Positions 50,349 to 59,056 of a stretch of 64,000 bases of DNA are shown piece by piece. How positions within the stretch are numbered: position 1 is the stretch's first letter; each line of letters opens with the position of its first letter. A program made the position numbers and the translations under genes. Source of the stretch: Streptosporangium roseum DSM 43021 (GTDB taxonomy: Bacteria; Actinomycetota; Actinomycetes; Streptosporangiales; Streptosporangiaceae); contig NC_013595.1 of assembly GCF_000024865.1 (NCBI RefSeq), positions 8,432,001 to 8,496,000 on the forward strand. Reading direction: 5' to 3'. The notes under the pieces are model-generated. The model made no database searches. It was not told the DNA's origin and saw only the letters and a list, made by a program, of their open reading frames with translations.

Positions 50349-50383
50349 AACCTACGCTACCGTAACTTACGACAGCGTAGGTT
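50349..50383. promoter_or_regulatory. 35-bp near-perfect palindrome at the TrhA start
   Basis: Outer arms AACCTACGCT and AGCGTAGGTT (10 bp each) surround CGTAA-C-TTACG. Only one 2-bp pair (AC/AC, 50359-50360 versus 50372-50373) breaks symmetry. It begins 1 bp upstream of the TrhA ATG, so it would lie in the 5' untranslated region or over the promoter. Nested TACG dyads resemble TetR/FadR-type operators. Confidence 0.75.
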
Positions 50384-50400
50384 GTGATCTGCCCTACAGA

Positions 50401-50560
50401 ACCGGGCGATCCGCCGCCGGCCGGGGGGTGTCCTCGGACAGGGCCGGCCGATCCACCGTGGCCCGGGGACGCCTCCGTCAGCGCCGGGCGATCCGCCATG
50501 GACCCGGAGACGCCTTCAGCACTGCCGGGCGATCCGCCATGGACCCGGAGACGCCTTCAG
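50401..50560. repeat. Four tandem copies of a ~41-bp unit
   Basis: Copies begin at about 50401, 50443, 50483 and 50524. The last two are identical over 37 bp (GCCGGGCGATCCGCCATGGA, then CCCGGAGACGCCTTCAG); the first two are degenerate. It ends at the stop codon of the penicillin-binding protein gene (50557), filling the gap between it and the TrhA palindrome. Confidence 0.9.
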
Positions 50561-52095
50561 AGCGCCCGCAGGAAGCGCGACGCGATGGGCACCGCCGCCT
50601 CCGCGCCGCTCCCGCCGTTCTTCACCAGGACGGCGAAGGCGACCTTGCCGTGGTATCCGATGAACCACGCGTGCTCCCGCCCCCCGCCCGTTTCGGCGGT
50701 CCCCGTCTTGCCCGCCGTACCCGGGGGGAAACCGGCGGACGAGGCGGTGCCGGTCGACACGACCGCCCGCATCATCGCGCGCAGGCCCGCGACGACGTCC
50801 CGCGGCAGGGCGGCCCCCCTCCCGCCCTTACCCGGCCGTCCCGTCATGACCGGCTGGTGCCAGGAACCGTCCTGCACGGCGGCGGCGACCAGGGCCATGC
50901 AGAGCGGGCTGGCCACCACCGAGTTCTGGCCGATGGCGTCGGCGCCCAGCTCGTCGGCGCTCCCGTGGGGCTTCACGGTGCCGCAGACCCCCGGGCCCTC
51001 GATGTCCTTGTTGAACCCGAACAGTTCGGCGGCGCCCACCAGGCCGCCGGCCGACAGCATCCGGACCGACCGCTCGACGAAGGTCGTGTTGCAGGAGACC
51101 GCGAAGGCACCGGTCAGCGTGGTGGTTCCGGGGGCGGCGTGTCCCCCGGCGTTGGTGAACGGACGGCCGTTCGGAGGCGTGTAGGTCGCGGGGCAGGACA
51201 CCCGCGAGTCCGGGGTCAGGCCCCGGGAGAGCAGGGCGGCGGCGGTGACCACCTTGAACGTCGAACCCGGCGGGTAGAGGCCGCGGATGGCGCCCTGCCC
51301 GCCCAGTTCCCCGCCCAGCCGGTCGGCGAGCGCGAGCACCTCGCCGGTGTCGGCCTTGACCGCGACGATCGCCGCGGGGCTGTCCACGCCGTCCAGCGCG
51401 CGGGCCGCCGCGGCCTGGACCGGCCGGGAGAAGGTGGTACGGATCTTCTTGGCGGACGGCGGCGCGAACGCCACCAGCTCCCGGGCCGTCCCGTCCGTCC
51501 GGACCGCCTCCAGGGCGTAGCCGCTGCCGTCCCCCTCCAGGTCGGCACCGAGCATGCCGAAGTAGCTCTCGGCCCCGCTGTCGCGCGGGAACCGCGTGCC
51601 GGAGCGGGTGACCGGCTCGGCCGCGGGCCCCGGGACCTCCTTCAGCCGGATCCGCCCACCGTCCTTCAGCGCCGGATGGAGCGTCTCCGGCGCCCAGAGC
51701 ACCTTCCAGCGCCCGTCCCGCAGGACCAGCCGCAGCGTCGAGGCGAACGGCCACGCCCCGAGGTCCCTGATCTTCCTGACCCCCTGGAACGGCAGCTCGG
51801 CCAACTGTCCCCCGTGCCGCCTCAGCGTGCCCGGGATGAGGTCCAGCGACTCGATGTCCAGGTCGCGGGAGAAGGCGAGATGCCGCTCGGCGAAGTCGTC
51901 GGGCGCGTCGGCGACCAGGCGGCTCATCGCACCGAGGTCGCTGCCCTCCCAGGCCGCCAGATAGGCCGTCGCCGTCTCCCCGGGACCGGCCACCGGCCGG
52001 CTCTCCGCCCCCGTGGGGCGCACCAGCACGTAGAGCCCGGCGCCGATGACGGCGAGAACGACGATGATGAGTGTGAGGACCGCTCGACTGCGCAT
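50557..52095 (-). CDS. Penicillin-binding protein (class B-like transpeptidase)
   Basis: A 512-aa membrane-anchored transpeptidase that cross-links peptidoglycan. One N-terminal helix (AVLTLIIVVLAVIGAGLYVL) is followed by a ~110-aa MecA_N-like domain, then the transpeptidase: STFK (catalytic Ser near 277), SCN near 336 and KTGTAE near 475. The domain order resembles PBP2a-type and actinobacterial PbpA-like proteins. MecA_N-type enzymes can tolerate beta-lactams, but that is only an inference. ATG at 52095 with GGGAG upstream; the frame is open for 18 more codons. Confidence 0.93.
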   Translation of the reverse strand: MRSRAVLTLIIVVLAVIGAGLYVLVRPTGAESRPVAGPGETATAYLAAWEGSDLGAMSRLVADAPDDFAERHLAFSRDLDIESLDLIPGTLRRHGGQLAELPFQGVRKIRDLGAWPFASTLRLVLRDGRWKVLWAPETLHPALKDGGRIRLKEVPGPAAEPVTRSGTRFPRDSGAESYFGMLGADLEGDGSGYALEAVRTDGTARELVAFAPPSAKKIRTTFSRPVQAAAARALDGVDSPAAIVAVKADTGEVLALADRLGGELGGQGAIRGLYPPGSTFKVVTAAALLSRGLTPDSRVSCPATYTPPNGRPFTNAGGHAAPGTTTLTGAFAVSCNTTFVERSVRMLSAGGLVGAAELFGFNKDIEGPGVCGTVKPHGSADELGADAIGQNSVVASPLCMALVAAAVQDGSWHQPVMTGRPGKGGRGAALPRDVVAGLRAMMRAVVSTGTASSAGFPPGTAGKTGTAETGGGREHAWFIGYHGKVAFAVLVKNGGSGAEAAVPIASRFLRAL

Positions 52096-52151
52096 ACGGT
52101 TTCTCCCAAGGGTGTCCCCCGGGTTGTATATCAGAGGAAAGAGGATCAAAG

Positions 52152-53003
52152 GTGATGGTCAGGCGGGAACCGAGGGGGCCGATGCCGGGCCGTTATCCGG
52201 TGACCTTCGGCGAGGTCGAGCTCCTCGGGGATCTGGACCGTCCCTCCGGCTGGGTGATCTCCAAGGACGGCGTGCCCCAGTCCTATGTGGATCTGGAGGA
52301 TCCGACCTATCTCGACTTCGAATACGTCCAGCTGATGGCCGCCGTGATCGACCTGCTCGACGAGGGCCCCTTGGACGCCGTGCACGTGGGGGGCTGCGCC
52401 TGCACTCTCCCCCGCTATGTGGCGGCGACCCGCCCGGGGTCCCGGCAGATCGTCGCCGAGCCGGACGGGGGCCTCGTCCAGCTCGTCAGGGACCAGCTCA
52501 GGCTGAAGTCGGTGCCCCGGCTCAAGGTGAAGATCCTCGACGGCCGTACGGCGACCGCCGGACTCCAGGACGTCTCGGCCGACCTGATCGTGCTGGACGC
52601 CTTCAGCGGTGCCGCGATGCCGCTCGACCTGGCCACCTCCGAGTACATGGGCGACGTCGCCCGCGTCCTGCGCCCGGACGGGACCCTGCTGATCAACATC
52701 GCCGACGGCAAGGGCCTGGCCTTCGCCCGTCGGGTGCTCGCCACCGTCGGCGGCACCTTCCCCCACATGGCGCTGCTCGCCGACCCCGGCGTCATGCGGG
52801 GGCGCCGCTTCGGCAACCTCATCGTCGCCGCCTCCCGCGCCGGCCTGCCCCTCACCGGCCTGACCCGGCGGGCCGCCGGCGGCATCACGCAGGCCCGGTG
52901 CGTGTACGGCGAGGACCTGACCAGGTTCGTCGCCGGAGCTCCGCCGCTCAACGACGGCGACGCCGTCGTCGTCCCCGTCCCGCCGCCGGGAGTCTTCGGC
53001 TGA
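52152..53003 (+). CDS. Spermidine-synthase-like methyltransferase-fold protein
   Basis: A 283-aa aminopropyltransferase-fold protein. LDFEYVQLMAAVIDLL, the nucleotide loop VHVGGCACTLPRY (GxGxG becomes GGCAC), IVAEPDG with the ribose Glu/Asp, VKILDGRTAT, and the catalytic region VLDAFSGAAMP with one Asp. The second catalytic Asp of true spermidine synthases is not obvious, so another substrate is likely. Such orphan copies are widespread in actinobacteria. GTG at 52152 has GAGG at 7-bp spacing; the ATG one codon on is equally possible. It is divergent from the PBP gene. Confidence 0.85.
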   Translation: MMVRREPRGPMPGRYPVTFGEVELLGDLDRPSGWVISKDGVPQSYVDLEDPTYLDFEYVQLMAAVIDLLDEGPLDAVHVGGCACTLPRYVAATRPGSRQIVAEPDGGLVQLVRDQLRLKSVPRLKVKILDGRTATAGLQDVSADLIVLDAFSGAAMPLDLATSEYMGDVARVLRPDGTLLINIADGKGLAFARRVLATVGGTFPHMALLADPGVMRGRRFGNLIVAASRAGLPLTGLTRRAAGGITQARCVYGEDLTRFVAGAPPLNDGDAVVVPVPPPGVFG

Positions 53004-53150
53004 CCGGACGGCCCCCGGCCGCCGGCCGGTGATCGCCCCGCGGCCCGGACGGTGTAATCTTGGTATTTCCGACCGGTAAACACTGTTATCTGTCGCTCCG
53101 GCAGCCGTCACCGGCGGTCCGTGTCCATGGCTCACAGCACGGGAGGGTGC

Positions 53151-53567
53151 ATGTCCCAAGATTCTTCCGACGGTTTTCCGCCCGCGTCCGGTCGGGGTCC
53201 GGCCGCCGCTCCTCGCTCCTGGCAGGGGCCCCTCGGCCAGATGGACGTGGCCCCGGACGACCTCAAGTCGACCATCTCCAGGGCCTTCGACACCGAGGGC
53301 GGCGAGCTGGGCAGGGCCCTCGTGGCGAAGATGAACGAGCTCCTCGCGGTGGGCAACTTCTGGGGCGACGACAGCACGGGCGCGAAGTTCTACAACGGCG
53401 ACGCCGACCTCCCCGGTTACGCCTCCATGGTCGAGGGGGTCGCGACAGAGGCGAGCGCCATCTCGCTCTTCTACGTCCAGGTGGGGGACCGCCTCTACGA
53501 CATGGGGAGGAACGTGGAGGTCGCCGAGTGGCGCACCATCGGCGAGATGCCCAGGGTCCCCGAGTGA
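53151..53567 (+). CDS. WXG100-like protein (candidate type VII secretion substrate)
   Basis: A 138-aa protein. A disordered Ser/Pro N-terminus (~35 aa) is followed by a two-helix hairpin. The turn region FWGDDSTGAKFYNG (near residues 73-86) resembles the WxG-containing loop of larger WXG100 proteins, and the C-terminal helix MVEGVATEASAISLFYVQVGDRL has the heptad pattern. There is no ESX ATPase in the window. Its stop overlaps the next start (TGATG), so both proteins are made together, the usual ESX partner layout. The pairing is inferred from context and pattern, not from a perfect WXG match. Confidence 0.6.
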   Translation: MSQDSSDGFPPASGRGPAAAPRSWQGPLGQMDVAPDDLKSTISRAFDTEGGELGRALVAKMNELLAVGNFWGDDSTGAKFYNGDADLPGYASMVEGVATEASAISLFYVQVGDRLYDMGRNVEVAEWRTIGEMPRVPE

Positions 53568-54526
53568 TGGCCTCCTTGAACCTCGGTGCCGGAGCGCGGG
53601 GCGCGCTGGCCGGAGTGGGCATGACGGGCCTGATGGGATACGTCCTCTACGACGTCTACCAGCGCTGGCCCAAGGGCGACCCGGACAAGGCGCGCGACGC
53701 CGCCGCCGTCTGGAGGTCGGTCGGCGCGCTGGTGAGCACCTCCTCCGGGAACATCCAGCCGGTGGCCATGCGGGTGTGGCGGGACCACCCCAGCGCGGGC
53801 AGCGAGGCCTTCCGCGCCTTCTGGTCGGGCGGCCTCTTCAGTGCCATGCCGGCCGGCGTCCAGGGCCCGAACCCGAGCTTCTCGTTCGCCGACTACGCCG
53901 AGGCGGTGTCCGCCCACGCCGAGCGCGTGGCGGAGGCGTGCGAGGAGTACGCCGAGGTGGTCGAGGCGGCCCGGCACGCGCTCATGGTCATCGCGACGAC
54001 CAGCATGGCGCAGCTGGCGTTCGCCGGCGCCTGGCCGTGGGTCGGCGGCCCCGGCGCCGCCGCCATCAAATGGGCGGCGGAGAAGCTGCGCAGGCAGTAC
54101 CAGATCGACTACCTGATGATGCTGCTGCAGAGATACGTCTCCGAGATCCTGCGCAAGAAGATGGCGGAGTACATGGCCGGCAGCGCCTTCTTCGCGCTCG
54201 CCGACACGACCCTGGCGATCGGCGCCAAGGCGGCCTACGGTGACGGTCCCGGCTCGTTCAAGGACAACGCGGTGATGACCCTGAAGGACTTCGCCTCCTG
54301 CCTGGTCTTCTTCGGCGTCTGGGACATCACCCGGGTCGGCCCCCTGGGCAAGAAGCTCGACAACGACCTGGGGGACTTCGCCTCGTTCTACATCGGATCG
54401 AACGCCTACACCGTCGCGAACAACGCGATGAGCGGCAAGGACGGGACGGATCTGGCGCCCACGTTGAACCAGCTGATCAGCAAGCTCATGGTCGGCTCGG
54501 TCCAGAGGGGCAAGCCCCGGGAGTGA
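53567..54526 (+). CDS. CpnT-N-like/ESX-associated helical protein
   Basis: A 319-aa mainly helical protein. YQRWPKGDPDKARDAAAVWRSVGALV resembles, when split at its helix boundary, the N-terminal domain of ESX-secreted CpnT-type toxins (wPegDpdalralAdaWr). Residues ~65-145 form a second helical pair (HPSAGSEAFRAFW, then YAEAVSAHAERVAEACEEYAEVV). Two hydrophobic segments (~150-185 and ~210-235) follow. No C-terminal toxin fold is recognisable. It may be the secreted or membrane partner of the WXG100-like protein. Start: ATG at 53567 overlapping the previous stop. Confidence 0.6.
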   Translation: MASLNLGAGARGALAGVGMTGLMGYVLYDVYQRWPKGDPDKARDAAAVWRSVGALVSTSSGNIQPVAMRVWRDHPSAGSEAFRAFWSGGLFSAMPAGVQGPNPSFSFADYAEAVSAHAERVAEACEEYAEVVEAARHALMVIATTSMAQLAFAGAWPWVGGPGAAAIKWAAEKLRRQYQIDYLMMLLQRYVSEILRKKMAEYMAGSAFFALADTTLAIGAKAAYGDGPGSFKDNAVMTLKDFASCLVFFGVWDITRVGPLGKKLDNDLGDFASFYIGSNAYTVANNAMSGKDGTDLAPTLNQLISKLMVGSVQRGKPRE

Positions 54527-54575
54527 CCGCCGCCCGCGGGCCGGGCCGTCCGGCGTCCCCTCCGCCTGGACGCCT

Positions 54576-56339
54576 TCAGGCGGGGACGGGCACCCAGGCC
54601 CGCAGGCGCGTCCCCTCCCCCGGCCCGCCGGCCAGCTCCAGTCCCCCGCCGAGGGCGGTCATCCGGTCGGCCAGCGGGCCCAGCCCGCCCCGTCCGGCAG
54701 CCGCCGGGTCGAAGCCCTTCCCGTCGTCCGAGACCGCCGCCTGGAGCCGCCCGCCGGCGTGCGTCAGCCGTACCTCGATCCGGGAGGCCGCGGCGTGCTT
54801 GAGCGCGTTGGCGATCGCCTCGCTCACCGTGAAGTACAGCGCGCCCTCGATCTCGTCGGAGAAGCGCCGTGCCCGCAGCTCCGCGTCGGCCGCCACGGTC
54901 GTGGTCACCGGCAGTCGTGAGCAGCGCTCCTCGACCGCCTCCACCAGCCCGCCCTGGCTGAGCACGGACGGGTGGATGCCCGCCGCGAGCTCCCGCAGGT
55001 CGGTGAGCGTCTGCCGGGCCTGCTCGCGCAGGAGTGCCAGACCCTCGGGGCCGCCGCCCGTCGCCCGGGCCAGTTCCAGCCCCGCGATCAGCGCCACGAG
55101 CTGCTGCTGGACCCCGTCGTGGATGTTGCGCTCGATCCGCCGCCGCTCGGCCTCCTCCGCGTTGACCAGCCGGGCCGCCAGCCCCGCGCTCTGGATCGCC
55201 AGTCCGATCGGCACCGCCAGCGCCCCGAGCAGGCGGCGGTCCTCGGTGGTGAAGCGCCCTGCCGTCCTGGGTCCGCACGCGATGTGTCCCAGCCCGGCGG
55301 GCACGGTGAGCACGGCCGGACCGTCCTCCCTGCCCGCCACCACCCGGGTGCCGTCCGCGAGCGCGACGGCGGCCCACCTGGTCTCCAGCCCGGCCCGTAC
55401 GGCTCCGGCCAGCCTGCCGAGCTGCTCCGCCGGCTCCGCCTCCTCCAGCGCCGGGCCGAGCTCCGTCAGCAGCTCGTCCACCGTGGGCCGCAGGTCGAAG
55501 ACGAGGAAGAGCCGGGAGCCCCGGATCCCCACCCTGACGTCGAGGAGGTTGTGCCGGAAAACGACGGCCGCGATCACCACGGGCAGCGAGGCCAGGGCGA
55601 TGAGGCCCCCGCCCCAGAGCCCCGGATTGGGACTCAGGGGATCGGAGAAACCCATCAGCACGAAGCCGCCCAGGGTGCCCACGGCCCCGGCGATCATCCA
55701 GCGGAGCCGGCGGCGCTCGGCGGGGTCGCTCCGCCGCCGGCGCCGGATGAGGGAGACCAGCACCGCCAGCGCCACCAGGAAGGTCACGACCTGCCCCAGC
55801 CCGCCCACGCCCGCGACGACCAGCCCGGCCGTCCCGCTGAGGCCGAAGGGGTTGCCGGAGGGGAAGATGCTGTAGAGCTCGTCGGGGCTGAGCAGGACGC
55901 CCGCCCAGTGAGCGGTGATCGCCGTCCCCGCGATCCAGGCCCCGGCACGCCAGCGGCGCGAGGGCAGCCGCCCGTCGGGGAACAGCAGAGGGATGAAGAC
56001 CCAGGACAGGCCGTAGAAGACGGTGAACAGCGAGGCGAGCACGGTGGCGACGCCGGCGAGCGGGCCGTGAACGGTCTCCCTCAGCAGGAGGGCGGTGCCG
56101 AGTGCGCCGGAGCCCAGGCAGCCGGCGGCGGCCAGCAGCAGCCAGCCGTACACGTTGTCGGGGCGCCTGGCCGCGATGAGCCAGCCGATCGCGGGCACGG
56201 TCAGGCACACCGCGATGAACAGCCACTGGCTGAACGGCGCGGGCAGGCCGGTCTCCAGCAGCGCGCCCGCGACGATCCCGGCCGCGGCCACCGCGGCCAG
56301 CGACGCGGCGAGCACGCGGGAGGAGGGTACGCCAGTCAT
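54576..56339 (-). CDS. Sensor histidine kinase (HisKA_3/NarL-type)
   Basis: A 587-aa membrane kinase. About eight helices occupy residues 1-270 (VYGWLLLAAAGCLGSGALG, FYGLSWVFIPLLFPDGRL, VTFLVALAVLVSLI), followed by a GAF-like linker. The HisKA_3 dimerisation helix has the phospho-His in ERNIHDGVQQQLVAL near residue 395. The HATPase has the N-box EAIANALKHAAAS and G1 VSDDGKGFDP. LuxR-type response regulators usually pair with it; none is next door, so it is an orphan here. It is divergent from the secreted serine hydrolase, with a 183-bp shared promoter region. Confidence 0.92.
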   Translation of the reverse strand: MTGVPSSRVLAASLAAVAAAGIVAGALLETGLPAPFSQWLFIAVCLTVPAIGWLIAARRPDNVYGWLLLAAAGCLGSGALGTALLLRETVHGPLAGVATVLASLFTVFYGLSWVFIPLLFPDGRLPSRRWRAGAWIAGTAITAHWAGVLLSPDELYSIFPSGNPFGLSGTAGLVVAGVGGLGQVVTFLVALAVLVSLIRRRRRSDPAERRRLRWMIAGAVGTLGGFVLMGFSDPLSPNPGLWGGGLIALASLPVVIAAVVFRHNLLDVRVGIRGSRLFLVFDLRPTVDELLTELGPALEEAEPAEQLGRLAGAVRAGLETRWAAVALADGTRVVAGREDGPAVLTVPAGLGHIACGPRTAGRFTTEDRRLLGALAVPIGLAIQSAGLAARLVNAEEAERRRIERNIHDGVQQQLVALIAGLELARATGGGPEGLALLREQARQTLTDLRELAAGIHPSVLSQGGLVEAVEERCSRLPVTTTVAADAELRARRFSDEIEGALYFTVSEAIANALKHAAASRIEVRLTHAGGRLQAAVSDDGKGFDPAAAGRGGLGPLADRMTALGGGLELAGGPGEGTRLRAWVPVPA

Positions 56340-56522
56340 GAAACGCAGCGTGACCTGCCGCGGAAGCCGCCGTCTATGGGGTTGTCCGCACATCCGCTGC
56401 AGTTTGCCGCACCCCGCGGGACGGAGGGTGGCCGGGTGTCGCGGCGGTGCGCCCCTACCTAGTTTTGGGACCAGAGCCGCCGGAGAGGCGGCGGCGATCC
56501 GCAGTCCGACAAGGAGTTTCCC

Positions 56523-57899
56523 GTGCGACTTCCGTTCAGACAGGCACGCGTCCTGGCCCTCGCGCTCGTCACCGCGACCGTCCCGCTGACGACGCTCGCG
56601 GGCGGCGGGCAGGCGGCGGCCGCCTCCGCCGCTCCGGCGGTCACGGCCGCCCCGGTCATCCCCGACAGCCCGGCCGGCAGGCAGCTGAGCTGGTATCTCG
56701 ACGCCGTGCCCAGGGTGCCCATCGCCGAGAGCGAGCTCAAGGAGCACTTCAGTACGGACTTCCTCACCTCGATCCCCGCCGACGACCTCAACGCCTTCAC
56801 CGGGCAGCTCAAGGGGATGACGCTGGAGAAGCTGACCACCGTCAAGCCCGATCTCCTGGTCGGCCAGGTGACGATCGCCGGGCAGGGCTTCGTCCTCACG
56901 ATCTCCGTGGACGGCGACGGAAAGATCGACACACTGCGCGTGGCCCCTCCGGAGGTGCCCGTGCCGCCGGCGCCCGGGAGCTGGAACGAGCTCGACGGCC
57001 GGCTCCGCAAGGTCGCACCCGAGGTCGGCTTCCTCGCCGCCGAGATCGGCTCCCGGGGCCAGTGCAAGATCATTCATGCCGTGGCGCCGGACAGACCGCG
57101 GCCGCTGGGCTCGATCTTCAAGCTCTACGTGCTGGGCGCGGTGGCCCAGAAGATCCACGACGGCGGACTGAGCTGGAACACCGAGCTCACCGTCAAGCCC
57201 GAGTGGAAGAGCCTCGGCGCGGGCGGCCTGGCGGACCGCCCCGACAACAGCACCACGACGGTCCACGAGGCCGCGAAGCTGATGATCTCGATCAGCGACA
57301 ACACCGCCGCCGACATCCTCCTCCACACGGTCGGGCGCAAGGCCGTCGAGGCCAAGGTGCGCCAGTGGTCCGGCCACGCCGAGCGGAACATCCCCTTCCT
57401 CACCACGCGCGAGCTGTTCCTGCTCAAGGGCGTGAACTATCCCGAGCAGGCCCGGTCCTACCTCGCGCTCGGCCCCGCGAAGAAGCGCGCCTACCTGGAC
57501 GGCACGGTCGCCAGGCAGTCGCTGTCGGACATCGAGTTCTGGGACAGGCCCCGGGAGATCGGCACGCTGGAGTGGTTCGGCTCCCCGCGTGACGTCTGCC
57601 GCGCCTACGCGGGCCTGGCCGCACTGAACTCCAGGCGGCTGCACGAGGCGATGTCGGCCAATGCCGGCGGCCTGCAGCTCGACCCGGCGAAGTGGAAGGC
57701 CCCCTGGTTCAAGGGCGGCTCCGAGCCCGGCGTCCTGGACCTGAGCTACCTCGCCGGCTCCACCCGGAAGGCCGGCGGGAAGACCTACGTGGTCACCGCC
57801 CTGACCAACGACCCCCGGACGGCGCTCAACGAGGCCACGACCGTCCCCGAGCTCATCTCCCTGAGCCGGGGCGCGTTCGCCCTGGTCAAGGCCGGATGA
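56523..57899 (+). CDS. Secreted serine hydrolase, class-A-beta-lactamase-like
   Basis: A 458-aa exported protein. A signal peptide (residues 1-36, AAAASA at the end) is followed by a ~110-aa N-terminal domain (SAGRQLSWYLDAVPRVPI to RVAPPEVPVPPAPG) and a penicillin-binding/beta-lactamase fold. The latter has SxxK as GSIFKLYVLG near residue 198, SDN as SISDNTAADI and a KTG-like KGGSEPG. The KTG Thr is replaced by Gly, so beta-lactam hydrolysis is doubtful; a D,D-peptidase or peptidoglycan-sensor role is likely. GTG start with AAGGAG upstream. It is divergent from the histidine kinase, which may regulate it. Confidence 0.88.
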   Translation: MRLPFRQARVLALALVTATVPLTTLAGGGQAAAASAAPAVTAAPVIPDSPAGRQLSWYLDAVPRVPIAESELKEHFSTDFLTSIPADDLNAFTGQLKGMTLEKLTTVKPDLLVGQVTIAGQGFVLTISVDGDGKIDTLRVAPPEVPVPPAPGSWNELDGRLRKVAPEVGFLAAEIGSRGQCKIIHAVAPDRPRPLGSIFKLYVLGAVAQKIHDGGLSWNTELTVKPEWKSLGAGGLADRPDNSTTTVHEAAKLMISISDNTAADILLHTVGRKAVEAKVRQWSGHAERNIPFLTTRELFLLKGVNYPEQARSYLALGPAKKRAYLDGTVARQSLSDIEFWDRPREIGTLEWFGSPRDVCRAYAGLAALNSRRLHEAMSANAGGLQLDPAKWKAPWFKGGSEPGVLDLSYLAGSTRKAGGKTYVVTALTNDPRTALNEATTVPELISLSRGAFALVKAG

Positions 57900-57979
57900 C
57901 CCGATAGGCCCGGGGATGCGGCCCGGGCGGTTCCGAGGCCGTGGCGCTCCCCGCGCCACGGCCTCGGCCACTGCGGAAT

Positions 57980-57995
57980 AGTTGAACAATCAACT
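57980..57995. promoter_or_regulatory. Palindromic site upstream of pirin gene
   Basis: AGTTGA and TCAACT with a 4-bp spacer, 38 bp before the pirin ATG. The TAGTTGA-N4-TCAACT shape is typical of MarR-type operators. The matching regulator is not adjacent. Confidence 0.55.
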
Positions 57996-58033
57996 GAGTT
58001 GGTACCAGCGAACCCCGCAGGAAGGAGTCCGAA

Positions 58034-59020
58034 ATGCCCGCCGTGACCGTAGAGAACCCGTTGACCCTGCCCCGGCTGCCCCAGCCTCTCGGCGCGGTGC
58101 GCGAGCGCGAGGTGCTGGCCGTGACGACCGCGCCCAGCGGATTCGAGGGCGAGGGCTTCCCCGTGCGGAAGGCCCTGGCGACGATCAAGCCCCAGTACCT
58201 CGACCCGTTCATCATGATGGACCAGATGGGCGAGGTGGACTACGCGCCGGGCGAGCCCAAGGGCACCCCCTGGCACCCGCACCGGGGCTTCGAGACCGTC
58301 ACCTACATGATCGACGGCGTGATGGACCACGCCGACTCCCACGGCGGCGGCGGCACGATCTCCGACGGCGACACGCAGTGGATGACCGCCGGCGGAGGCA
58401 TCCTGCACAAGGAGGCTCCCCCGGAGTGGCTGGTCCAGAAGGGCGGCCTGTTCCACGGCATCCAGCTCTGGGTCAACCTGCCGGGCAGCCAGAAGATGGT
58501 CGCGCCCAACTACCAGGACATCGGCAGGTCCAACGTCGTCCTGCTCAGCAGCCACGACGGCGGAGCGCTGGTCCGCCTGATCGCGGGCGAGGTCGCCGGG
58601 TTCACCGGCCCCGGCAGCACGAGGACCCCGATCACCCTGCTGCACGCCTCTCTCAGCCCCGGCTCCCGTCTCACGCTGCCCTGGCGCAAGGACTTCAACG
58701 CGCTCGCCTACGTCCTCTCCGGGCGGGGCGGGGTCGGCGCCGACAGGCAGCCGATCGAGTCGGGCCAGCTGGCGGTCTTCGACGGCTTCGGCGCCGTCCC
58801 CGGCCTCGGCACCGAGGGGGAGGGCCTCACCCTCTGGGCCTCCGGGAGCCAGGAGAGCCGCAGCCCCAACCTGGAGGTCATCGTGCTGGGCGGCCGCCCG
58901 ATCGGCGAGCCGGTCGCGCACTACGGCCCGTTCGTGATGAACACCCAGGAGGAGCTCGCCAAGGCGTTCGAGGACTACCAGGCCGGCCGCCTCGGCACCA
59001 TCCCGGCCGGTCACGCCTGA
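58034..59020 (+). CDS. Pirin family protein
   Basis: A 328-aa bicupin. The N-terminal cupin carries the metal site HPHRGFET (His, His and Glu ligands) and the later GGGILHKE. These match pirin/quercetinase metal centres that bind iron or copper. Bacterial pirins modulate pyruvate metabolism or oxidise quercetin-like compounds. The C-terminal cupin lacks the metal ligands, as usual. ATG with AAGGAG upstream. Its last codons and stop lie within the 36-bp direct repeat copy 1. The gene is convergent with the toxin-antitoxin pair and, before that insertion, with the glucosidase gene. Confidence 0.93.
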   Translation: MPAVTVENPLTLPRLPQPLGAVREREVLAVTTAPSGFEGEGFPVRKALATIKPQYLDPFIMMDQMGEVDYAPGEPKGTPWHPHRGFETVTYMIDGVMDHADSHGGGGTISDGDTQWMTAGGGILHKEAPPEWLVQKGGLFHGIQLWVNLPGSQKMVAPNYQDIGRSNVVLLSSHDGGALVRLIAGEVAGFTGPGSTRTPITLLHASLSPGSRLTLPWRKDFNALAYVLSGRGGVGADRQPIESGQLAVFDGFGAVPGLGTEGEGLTLWASGSQESRSPNLEVIVLGGRPIGEPVAHYGPFVMNTQEELAKAFEDYQAGRLGTIPAGHA

Positions 59021-59039
59021 CCTGAGGCCAGATCGAGGA
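59004..59039. repeat. 36-bp direct repeat, copy 1
   Basis: Identical to 59627-59662. It covers the last codons and stop of the pirin gene (plus strand); on the minus strand it also encodes the last residues and stop of the glucosidase. The two copies flank the toxin-antitoxin pair exactly. Confidence 0.97.
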
Positions 59040-59056
59040 GGAGGCACGAGCACGGA

